From assembly GCA_021807585.1 (NCBI GenBank), contig JAKBCQ010000282.1, forward strand, positions 1 to 5,173: a stretch of 5,173 nt of DNA. Direction: 5' to 3'. Every line of letters begins with the position of its first letter. Position 1 is the stretch's first letter. The notes beneath the pieces were generated by a model. That model ran no database searches and had not been told where the DNA came from. It worked only from the letters and a program-made list of their open reading frames with translations. This DNA comes from Planctomycetota bacterium. GTDB taxonomy: Bacteria > Planctomycetota > Planctomycetia > Isosphaerales > Isosphaeraceae. Positions 1-5,173 of this stretch are shown here, piece by piece. The translations under genes were made by a program, and so were the position numbers.

Positions 1-126
1 CCGCCGCTCCTCGATGCGATATCGACGCGGCGTCGGCTCTGCGAGTCTATCGCCGGCGAAACCTTCGAGTTCGAGCGAAATCTCACGACGGCGACGCTCG
101 ATTTCTCGGTCGGTCGATGTCCATGA
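1..126 (+). CDS. Possible 3' end of an unidentified plus-strand gene (5' partial)
   Basis: Reading from base 1, the first plus frame stays open for 41 codons and stops at TGA 124-126. The peptide ends in SVGRCP and has a mixed, globular-looking composition (for example LLDAIS, GETFEFERN, TTATLDF). About 70 percent of its codons end in G or C, as expected for a gene in this moderately GC-rich DNA. The other two plus frames are also open here, to 137 and to 140, but look worse: one is very rich in Arg and Ser, and the other has lower third-position GC. I recognise no family. If real, the gene converges on the minus-strand cluster, which would fit the gene-free region and terminator that follow. 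The evidence is weak because only 41 codons are visible. Confidence 0.35.
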   Translation, partial: PPLLDAISTRRRLCESIAGETFEFERNLTTATLDFSVGRCP

Positions 127-258
127 TGTTCGCTTGATGTGAAATCGTCATCAACAATGCAACGAGCCCGGGCGACCGTGAGATCGGGCCGGGACGCTCT
201 TTGACAATCCGGATTCGGTACATGGAGGTATCAACGCCCCGCGGGCCCTCGGTCCGTG

Positions 259-344
259 CCGGTTCGGAACGCGCCTCGAATTCGCTTCCCTCAATCATCC
301 CGATCGATGATCAAGGCTCGAATTCATCGCGCGTTCCGGATCGG
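259..344. repeat. Long imperfect inverted repeat
   Basis: The arm at 265-274 (CGGAACGCGC) is exactly complementary, inverted, to 329-338. After a 3-base mismatch on each side, pairing resumes over 7 bases (278-284 GAATTCG with 319-325 CGAATTC). Outside the core, 259-261 pairs with 342-344. The 34-base centre contains its own 6-base hairpin (294-299 ATCATC with 306-311 GATGAT). As RNA or extruded DNA this could form one long compound stem of about 86 bases. There is no T-run directly after either side, so it is not a standard intrinsic terminator. It could be a REP-like intergenic palindrome, a small non-autonomous element remnant, or a transcript-end structure between convergent genes. Confidence 0.6.
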
Positions 345-457
345 TCGGGTCGAGATCGGAACCTCATCGCATAATACAATCTCTCACTCGTTTGTGCTTC
401 GTGGCTGTAAATAAAATAACATAAGAATTACACAATTATAATTCGTCGACGGAAAGG

Positions 458-489
458 AAAAAACGCGGGAAGAGGGTCGCCCTTCCCGC
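458..489 (-). terminator. Rho-independent terminator of the minus-strand cluster
   Basis: Read on the minus strand, GCGGGAAG (482-489) pairs with CTTCCCGC (465-472) as a perfect 8-bp stem. It is extended by two G:C pairs (480-481 with 474-475) across a one-base bulge, and closed by a 4-base loop at 476-479. One base later comes a run of six Ts on the minus strand (458-463). It lies about 50 bases past the stop codon of the dockerin-type gene. On the plus strand the nearest T-run (502-506) is too far from the stem, so the terminator appears to act mainly in one direction. Confidence 0.85.
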
Positions 490-538
490 CTCGATCGAAT
501 TGTTTTTCACCCGCGGTTCATTTTTTCGCGTATTAGCA

Positions 539-1696
539 TCAGCCTTTCTTACCGGCCGAACCACCCGACGACGCCTTGATGATCTTCATCTCGCGTTGTT
601 GCCAAAGCGCGATCAGTTTGGGATGTCCGGTGAGTGAGCTTGGAGGCGTGAGCGAATTCGACGTTGAAGCGGGAGGCGTCGTCGAAGTCGTGGATGTGCT
701 CGCGGGAGGAGTCGTCGTCAGCGAATCTTGGAAATTCACCACCTTGGGATCGACATATTGGACGGGCGTAACCGATCCCGTGATATGCTGACCGAATAAA
801 TCCGTGGACCCGACGTTGAAATAATTCATTCCCTGGACGAGCGGAATGTTGACGGTGTAATTCCCTTGCGCGTTCGTGTTCGTCGTGATCGCGCTGAACG
901 AGTTGTTCGGGCTTGTGAACGAGACCGTCGCGTATGGGCTCGCTTGTCCGTTGAATTGAATAATTTGATCGGTCGTCAATCGCGAGGGATACGAGGTATC
1001 GGTCGCGGGATTGAGCTGCGCCGAGACGAAGGGAAGCAGGTTCGTTGAAACGCCGAGGTTTTGCCGCGTGTACGCGACGTCGATCAGGCCGATTCGACCG
1101 TCCCTGTTGGTATCGGCCTGGAAGTTATAACGTTTGGAATTCGCCCGAGTTCCGACAAGCGAGCGAACCTCTTGAACGTCTTGTTTGGTAACGGTTCCCG
1201 TCCCGTTGACGTCTCCCGGCAGGTAAAAATCGACGAGGACCGACCCGCTCGTCCCGCCTTCGGCGGTGATCTGAACCTGATATGTCACGGGCGTGTTCGG
1301 TTGTCCTGGAATCATGACGATCGGCGTGAGTACGGCGCTCGTTCCCTTACCGCTCGCAACCTGCAAGTGCGTGAGATGAGGATTGTAAATGGAGTGAAAC
1401 GCTTGTGAAACCGGATTACCCGTTGGTGAAATGATTTCTGAGATCAGCGGCTTGACGCTCGATCCCGAAGCCGGGGCGACGTCGACGCCGAGCGCGAATT
1501 TCCCCTTGGGGAGGGTGAAGTTGCGGGGATCGATCGTGAACGGAACGTTGACCGTTCCCCCCGCGCTCGGGATCGTCACCGATTCGAGCGCGAAGGTGTT
1601 TCCTGCGCCCCCCGTCAGGAGGGATCGAGCCTCGAGCGTCTCGGCCGCGGGCTTCGCCTTGCGCGATCGCCGTTTGCTTTTTTGGGATTGCATCAT
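539..1696 (-). CDS. LEPR-XLL-type exported protein with dockerin and Ig-like domain
   Basis: A 385-residue protein ending in TGA. Residues 5-16 are very basic (K6, K8, R9, R10, R12, K13, K15). Residues 21-29 read LEARSLLTG, a variant of the planctomycete LEPR-XLL N-terminal motif, so the protein is probably exported although no classical hydrophobic signal core is visible. Residues 34-160 look like a beta-sandwich. Residues 161-215 are a dockerin-type pair of calcium loops: the second is canonical (D195, N197, D199, D206), while the first has Thr at its fifth position (D162, N164, T166, D173). Residues 221-316 resemble a bacterial Ig-like domain (QGNYTVNIPL, then a G-N-F pattern). Residues 327-353 are a Thr/Ser/Pro linker with TTPPASTS twice. 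The C-terminal 30 residues are basic and hydrophilic. Probably a surface or extracellular structural or adhesion protein; enzymatic activity is not apparent. It lies 137 bases after the glycosyltransferase gene and is followed by a strong terminator. The domain calls are from motif reading. Confidence 0.88.
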   Translation of the reverse strand: MMQSQKSKRRSRKAKPAAETLEARSLLTGGAGNTFALESVTIPSAGGTVNVPFTIDPRNFTLPKGKFALGVDVAPASGSSVKPLISEIISPTGNPVSQAFHSIYNPHLTHLQVASGKGTSAVLTPIVMIPGQPNTPVTYQVQITAEGGTSGSVLVDFYLPGDVNGTGTVTKQDVQEVRSLVGTRANSKRYNFQADTNRDGRIGLIDVAYTRQNLGVSTNLLPFVSAQLNPATDTSYPSRLTTDQIIQFNGQASPYATVSFTSPNNSFSAITTNTNAQGNYTVNIPLVQGMNYFNVGSTDLFGQHITGSVTPVQYVDPKVVNFQDSLTTTPPASTSTTSTTPPASTSNSLTPPSSLTGHPKLIALWQQREMKIIKASSGGSAGKKG

Positions 1697-1700
1697 CGGC

Positions 1701-1707
1701 CCTCCTT
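1701..1707 (-). promoter_or_regulatory. Shine-Dalgarno for the dockerin-type gene
   Basis: AAGGAGG on the minus strand. It lies 4 bases before the first ATG (1694-1696) and 7 bases before a second, adjacent ATG (1691-1693). Spacing slightly favours the second ATG, so the protein may begin one Met later than annotated. An in-frame stop (1745-1747) lies before the SD and no other start fits. Confidence 0.75.
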
Positions 1708-1737
1708 GGCCGTCAGCCCGAATCCGAACGAAATGTC

Positions 1738-1754
1738 CCGCGTATCATACGCGG
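1738..1754. promoter_or_regulatory. 17-base palindrome, possible operator
   Basis: CCGCGTAT and ATACGCGG form perfect 8-base inverted arms around a single central C. The palindrome sits about 41 bases upstream of the dockerin-type gene's start and covers the proposed -10 hexamer. A symmetric site at this position is what a dimeric repressor would use. It could instead be a short hairpin in the 5' leader or the 3' end of the upstream transcript, but no T-run follows it on the minus strand. Confidence 0.45.
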
Positions 1755-1771
1755 ATATCTTGACATGAAAA
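1744..1771 (-). promoter_or_regulatory. Candidate sigma-70-type promoter
   Basis: On the minus strand, TTTTCA (1766-1771, four of six matches to TTGACA) is followed after 16 bases by TATGAT (1744-1749, five of six matches to TATAAT). Transcription would start near 1737, giving a leader of about 40 bases with the strong SD. The -35 is weak and planctomycete promoter consensus is poorly known, so this is a moderate-to-low call. If real, the dockerin-type gene can be expressed independently of the glycosyltransferase gene. Confidence 0.4.
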
Positions 1772-1833
1772 GACAAACCGTCGAAAGACCGTCGATTGAC
1801 GGAGGGAGAGGAACAAGAGACCGAACGACCGGG

Positions 1834-3303
1834 TTACGGCTGAAATCGCGATTCGCGCTCCGCGGCGTCTCGCTTTGAATCGAGATGAGGCGGCGCGATC
1901 GGCGAAGCGCCCTCGACGCGCGTTCCGGAGCGATCGGCCGAACCCCGGTTCGATCGCGGATCGGATTCCGAAATCGAATTATCGCAATTTGATCCGATCG
2001 CGATATTCCTATCGGGATCGATCGCGGCTTTCCGTTCGACGAGAACGCGCCAGGCGGTCGTGATATAAAGAACGATCCCCGCCGCGAGGAACATTCCATA
2101 CCACTGAGCCACGACGTGTCCTTCGCGTCGAGCGAACAATCCCCCCATCTCGCTCGAGGTCGTCGCCATCAAGATCGCCGATGCGATCAACGAACCCGCG
2201 AGAATGTTCCGATCGCGTTTGCTTAATCTCAGATCAAACGCGCGATAAGAAAGATAAACATAAGGCAATAAAACTGTGACGAAGTGATGTTTCCAGCTTC
2301 GTTCGGAAACGATCAGCATCGTCAAAACGACGAGCGAGAATTCGCCGAGCAGGCGTCGATCGTCGCGCCGGGTCGTTTTGGTGCGGCACAACATCGCCAG
2401 GACGCCGACGAACACGATCGAAAGACCCTTCACCAGAAAATCAACCGTCGAGTGCGTCAGGTGAAAGATCGGCGCTTGATGCAACTCGGGATCGTACCTG
2501 CCGCCGCGCGGACTGTCGGTGAAGAGGCGAAACATCACGCCGACGAGCGATTGATTCATCTCCTGGCGGCTCGGCACCCCTTCGGTGAGATAAGGGCTCA
2601 GAATCCTGTGCCACCAGCTCAACAGACATTCGATGTTAAAATCACGGCCGATCACGATTGCGGGGACGACGAACAAAAACAACACCATTCCCAGGAACGT
2701 CCAGCCGACCGTCCGCCACGAGCGCTTCATCAAAAAATAAAAGCCGAAGAGACCGGGAGTGACTTTATAAGAGATCGCCAGCGCCAGCGCCAGCCCCGCG
2801 ATCACGTCGTAACCCTTGCGCCACGCGTAAAGCGAAAGGACGACCAACGTCATGATAATGATATTATTATTTGCATGATGTAAATCGCTGAGGATTGGAC
2901 GAAAGCTGAGCGCGAGCGCCGCGGCGATCACCCACGGCGAGATCGAACGCCCCGGTTCTTTGACCATCCGCAGGCAAAGGATCGCCGATAACGTGGCGAG
3001 CGCTCCCTTAAGCGCGAACCAGGTCATCGCTCCGATCGATTCGGGGAGCGTCATGATCGGATAAACCGAGATCGGGAAGATCGGCGGATTAGGGAACATC
3101 TGTTTGTCGAAGATGTTTTCCCCTTGCCAGAACTTGAGCACCTGGGGACGCCAGCGGACGAACGCGCCTCGTCCCTCACGCACCTTCAAGTAATGATAAC
3201 CGCCGGCGATCAATAGGACGATCGTCCAAACGATCCACACGGCGCGGCGGCCGTCGCGATCGGCGTCGATAACCTTGACGGACGTGATCGGCTCCGACGA
3301 CAC
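1834..3303 (-). CDS. GT87/DUF2029-family membrane glycosyltransferase
   Basis: A 489-residue polytopic membrane protein, GTG start and TAA stop. About ten hydrophobic segments are visible, roughly at residues 22-38, 74-90, 91-112, 122-138, 146-180 (two), 198-217, 283-305, 321-348, 366-382 and 398-420. Family-like features are the loop after the first membrane segment (GENIFD at 61-66, then PNPPIFP at 71-77), HHANNNIII at 142-150, KVTPG at 180-184, NQSLVGVMFRL at 250-260, and W337-K338-H339-H340 before a Pro. GT87 enzymes are GT-C-fold transferases that use polyprenyl-phosphate sugars on the outer face of the membrane; donor and acceptor cannot be read from this sequence. The early-loop Asp expected as catalytic base is not obvious: the loop reads GRGAFVRWRPQ. 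Residues 424-489 form a hydrophilic tail rich in Arg, Asp and Ser, longer than usual. It follows another membrane protein gene by 206 bases. Family call good, substrate unknown. Confidence 0.85.
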   Translation of the reverse strand: MSSEPITSVKVIDADRDGRRAVWIVWTIVLLIAGGYHYLKVREGRGAFVRWRPQVLKFWQGENIFDKQMFPNPPIFPISVYPIMTLPESIGAMTWFALKGALATLSAILCLRMVKEPGRSISPWVIAAALALSFRPILSDLHHANNNIIIMTLVVLSLYAWRKGYDVIAGLALALAISYKVTPGLFGFYFLMKRSWRTVGWTFLGMVLFLFVVPAIVIGRDFNIECLLSWWHRILSPYLTEGVPSRQEMNQSLVGVMFRLFTDSPRGGRYDPELHQAPIFHLTHSTVDFLVKGLSIVFVGVLAMLCRTKTTRRDDRRLLGEFSLVVLTMLIVSERSWKHHFVTVLLPYVYLSYRAFDLRLSKRDRNILAGSLIASAILMATTSSEMGGLFARREGHVVAQWYGMFLAAGIVLYITTAWRVLVERKAAIDPDRNIAIGSNCDNSISESDPRSNRGSADRSGTRVEGASPIAPPHLDSKRDAAERESRFQP

Positions 3304-3309
3304 GCGCTA

Positions 3310-3315
3310 CTCCTT
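3310..3315 (-). promoter_or_regulatory. Shine-Dalgarno fixing the GTG start of the GT87 gene
   Basis: AAGGAG on the minus strand, six bases before the GTG at 3301-3303. A TAG in the same frame (3307-3309) lies just upstream of the GTG, so no longer protein is possible. Together these settle the non-ATG start. Confidence 0.8.
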
Positions 3316-3340
3316 CCCTGGAGTGTTGAAAACCGTCGCA

Positions 3341-3365
3341 CGCCGCCGTCCCCGACGGATCGGCG
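3341..3365 (-). terminator. Stem-loop between the two membrane-protein genes, weak terminator at best
   Basis: CGCCG+CCGTC (3341-3350) pairs with GACGG (3354-3358) and CGGCG (3361-3365). This gives ten G:C-rich pairs with a 3-base loop and a 2-base bulge. On the minus strand, only four Ts occur (3329-3332), eight bases after the stem. It could attenuate transcription between the two genes or protect mRNA ends, but it lacks the U-tract of a strong intrinsic terminator. Confidence 0.35.
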
Positions 3366-3509
3366 GGCGATCGATCTGGAAATCCACAAACTTGCAATCC
3401 CGGAATGCGATCATCATTCGATTCGACTTCCATGTTCAAACGACGACTTGTCGACGGAACCTCCGGTCGTCCTTCGTCGAAAGCTCAAAGGTCGCGTTCG
3501 CTCGCGGAT

Positions 3510-5173
3510 CTAACGCCGGTGGATCGGATTCAAGTCGAGCGAAAGCTCGACCGTCCCCTCGCGTCCTCGCAAACCGATGAACGGGACGGGGTCGTCCTCA
3601 AGATAAACCGGAACGAGTTCCGTCCGCGGCGTCGCCGTGAGCGTCGGTGTGAGGTGATACCTTAGCACGGTCAATCCGTCAAGTTCAGGCGACCGGTTCG
3701 TCACCCGAATCACGCCGGGTTTGGCGGAGACTTCGGCTTTTCCACGAATCGCGTACCCGTCGAACCCTCGAATCTTGCCGATCACGATTCCCCCCTCGTG
3801 CGCGGTGATCTCAATCCAATCGGCGTTTTCGCGACAAAACGCGATCGTCCTGGGTGTGAAGCAGACGATCGCCGAGGGGCGATAAAGCCGCGCGTACCGC
3901 TCGAATTGGTCGCGCCCCCATCGAGCTTCTCCAAACAGCTTCCCTTCGCCAAATTGCGTGAAGTTCGTTTTTAAAGACGCGTGCAAATACGGTCCGCCGA
4001 TCAGCTCGACTCCCGGAAGATAATAAGGAATCAGCCCGCTGTATCGCCGACCCGCGTAGCGATCGACGACCCCTGGAATTCCAAAACCCCCCTCTTCATA
4101 CAGCACGCGATCGCCCGGCGCGACGATCTTTTTGAGCGAATCAACAATAAAATGCAAATGTGGGTTGATGTTGCTTGATAAAAAGGGCTCGCGACCGAAC
4201 ACGCGATACCGGATCGATAATGCGAGCGGCTTGTGAAACGGAGCGAACGCGACGACCGGGATCAGGATCACGATCGAAAGTCGCAGCGCATTTTTTCCCT
4301 CTCGCTTTTCGCGCAGGATCCGATCGATTAAGCCGACCGCGGCGCTCGCGGCCAAAATCAAGCCCGTGTAGCACGCGAGCGTATGGCGTCCAGGCTGGAG
4401 GAAATCGAGCTCGCGACGCGCTCCCGCCAGATAACCCCAAAAGAAACCCGCGGCGATCATACCCCCCCAGCCCAAAACGATAACGGAACGCCGATCGCGT
4501 TCAATTTCACTTGTGTTTGAATGTTTTTGTATATTTTTGTAAAGATATGTTGCACAAAAGAAGAGAAAGGTCTTGAGGCCGATCGCCCAGAGGACGATTT
4601 CGATCGTCGGTTCGCCCGCGGCGATTTTGGCGAGCCGACCAAGCACGGGTTCGGGATGAATCAACACGAAATCGCTCGGTCCTTTCGTTTCCGCGAGGAG
4701 CAATCCGGGATACCACCAAAACGCGTTGACCGCGACGGCCGCCGCGGCGATCCCCCAAAATCCCGCGTGCCGGCGTGCGCCGAAGCGGCGAATTTCGCCG
4801 AATTCCGGCGATCCCGAGGCGAATGTTTGTGTCAAAAACTCTTTGATATAAACAAGACCCGCCGCGGGAACGACGATCATCGCGGTCGTCGCGTGGGTGA
4901 AGAGCGTGAACGAGCACGCGATCGCCGCGGCGATCCACCAACGGATCGATCCGCGGCTTAAATACCGAGAAACGCACGCGATCGCGATCGCCGCGATTGG
5001 AATCGACGCGAGGTAGGGGATCATGCCGAACGCGGCGTAATTGATCGGGAAATCGGTCCAGAGATAAACGAGGAACAGGCACGCCGAGGTAAGCGAACCG
5101 ATCGCCCCCGACCCCGCGATCGCCGCGGCGATCGCGACCAGGGAGGGGAGTATCGCCGCGAAAACAAACACGT
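3510..5173 (-). CDS. Polytopic membrane protein, GT-C-like, with C-terminal soluble domain (5' partial)
   Basis: At least 553 codons ending in TAG, running off the right edge. A GTG at 5169-5171 is the first possible start, but the reading begins inside a hydrophobic segment, so the true N-terminus is probably outside. Counting from that GTG, hydrophobic segments lie near 2-19, 24-38, 45-68, 77-90, 95-108, 137-158, 187-211, 229-247, 266-284 and 297-313. Polar landmarks include TDFPINYAAFG (39-49) and FTHATTA (91-97). Residues 320-553 are soluble: GDRVLYEEGG (353-362), ELIGGPYLH (389-397), KLFGEARWG (411-419), then a beta-rich end (VIRVTNRSPELDG onward). This layout recalls large uncharacterised membrane proteins of the PTPS-related/YfhO-like kind, thought to be GT-C-type transferases. 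The membrane part is confident, the family tentative, the sugar and acceptor unknown. Its neighbour is a GT87-type gene, consistent with cell-surface glycan assembly. A short AT-rich patch (4500-4560) encodes a Lys/Asn loop near residues 205-224. Confidence 0.75.
   Translation of the reverse strand, partial: VFVFAAILPSLVAIAAAIAGSGAIGSLTSACLFLVYLWTDFPINYAAFGMIPYLASIPIAAIAIACVSRYLSRGSIRWWIAAAIACSFTLFTHATTAMIVVPAAGLVYIKEFLTQTFASGSPEFGEIRRFGARRHAGFWGIAAAAVAVNAFWWYPGLLLAETKGPSDFVLIHPEPVLGRLAKIAAGEPTIEIVLWAIGLKTFLFFCATYLYKNIQKHSNTSEIERDRRSVIVLGWGGMIAAGFFWGYLAGARRELDFLQPGRHTLACYTGLILAASAAVGLIDRILREKREGKNALRLSIVILIPVVAFAPFHKPLALSIRYRVFGREPFLSSNINPHLHFIVDSLKKIVAPGDRVLYEEGGFGIPGVVDRYAGRRYSGLIPYYLPGVELIGGPYLHASLKTNFTQFGEGKLFGEARWGRDQFERYARLYRPSAIVCFTPRTIAFCRENADWIEITAHEGGIVIGKIRGFDGYAIRGKAEVSAKPGVIRVTNRSPELDGLTVLRYHLTPTLTATPRTELVPVYLEDDPVPFIGLRGREGTVELSLDLNPIHRR
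4918..5135. repeat. Cluster of GCGATCGC octamers
   Basis: The palindromic octamer GCGATCGC occurs at 4918-4925, 4978-4985, 4984-4991 (overlapping the previous copy), 5116-5123 and 5128-5135, with two more copies at 1663-1670 and 4107-4114. The octamer equals the HIP1 word known from cyanobacteria. In this cluster it partly encodes Ala-Ile-Ala in membrane helices, so amino-acid content may explain some copies. Confidence 0.7.

Larger units (their letters stand above)
127..538. other. Gene-free intergenic region
   Basis: About 410 bases without a convincing gene. It holds a weak GC-rich imperfect hairpin at 167-193, a long imperfect inverted repeat at 259-344, an AT-rich stretch at about 365-445 in otherwise GC-rich DNA, and a strong minus-strand terminator at 458-489. 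A 71-codon minus-strand reading frame (83-298) starts inside the loop of the inverted repeat. It has no Shine-Dalgarno sequence and a low-complexity Arg/Pro/Ser product, so I do not call it. No tRNA-like cloverleaf or riboswitch motif was recognised. Confidence 0.6.

Noticed and set aside
167..193. GC-rich imperfect hairpin as a plus-strand terminator
   Set aside because: The pairing is broken into short blocks and only three Ts follow at a distance. It is not distinguishable from chance in this composition.
83..298. 71-codon minus-strand reading frame
   Set aside because: It starts inside the loop of the inverted repeat, has no Shine-Dalgarno, and encodes an Arg/Pro/Ser-rich product with no recognisable domain.
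435..463. Minus-strand promoter with TATAAT at 435-440
   Set aside because: The only -35 at the right spacing is the T-run of the terminator, which matches the consensus poorly, and no gene lies downstream on that strand in the window.
1789..1802. CCGTC-GATT-GACGG hairpin after the GT87-like gene as a terminator
   Set aside because: Only five pairs with no continuous T-run on the minus strand, and the sequence is made of words common in this DNA. It is too weak to call.
2284..2883. 199-codon plus-strand reading frame
   Set aside because: It lies wholly antisense to the GT87-like gene. Its His/Gln/Arg/Asp-rich product is a typical shadow of a hydrophobic membrane protein.
3176..3439. 87-codon minus-strand frame overlapping the start of the GT87-like gene
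   Set aside because: It needs a TTG start without a well-placed ribosome site and overlaps a better-supported gene. The product is low complexity.
4507..5082. 191-codon minus-strand frame inside the large membrane-protein gene
   Set aside because: It is an out-of-frame shadow, very rich in Arg and Asp because of the CGATCG-rich DNA.

Overview
The window looks like chromosomal DNA from a planctomycete, possibly of the Isosphaera/Singulisphaera group. The phylum call rests mainly on the protein at 539-1696. It opens with a basic stretch followed by LEARSLLTG, a variant of the LEPR-XLL N-terminal motif typical of planctomycete exported proteins, and it carries a dockerin-type double calcium loop. 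The family-level placement is only an impression. The DNA is moderately GC-rich and unusually full of the palindrome CGATCG.

Layout, left to right. Positions 1-126 may hold the 3' end of an unidentified plus-strand gene. Positions 127-538 carry no convincing gene. They contain a long imperfect inverted repeat (259-344), an AT-rich patch (about 365-445) and a strong intrinsic terminator (458-489) for the minus-strand genes. Three minus-strand genes follow, transcribed right to left. The first transcribed, at 3510 to the right edge, is a 5'-truncated polytopic membrane protein with a GT-C-like layout and a C-terminal soluble domain. Next, at 1834-3303, is a GT87/DUF2029-type membrane glycosyltransferase. 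Last, at 539-1696, is the exported dockerin/Ig-like protein. The gaps between them are 206 and 137 bases. The first gap has a stem-loop without a good U-tract. The second has a possible promoter whose -10 hexamer lies inside a 17-base palindrome, so the exported protein may be transcribed separately.

The two membrane proteins probably work on lipid-linked sugars at the cytoplasmic membrane, in cell-surface glycan or glycoprotein assembly. The third is a surface or secreted protein with a Thr/Ser/Pro-rich segment that could be glycosylated. A functional link between them is inference from neighbourhood only. I see no CRISPR array, RNA gene, insertion sequence, toxin-antitoxin or defence module, and no clear new system. 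The most distinctive signals are the inverted repeat at 259-344, the GCGATCGC/CGATCG enrichment, the palindrome-embedded promoter, and the combination of a LEAR-variant motif with a half-degenerate dockerin.
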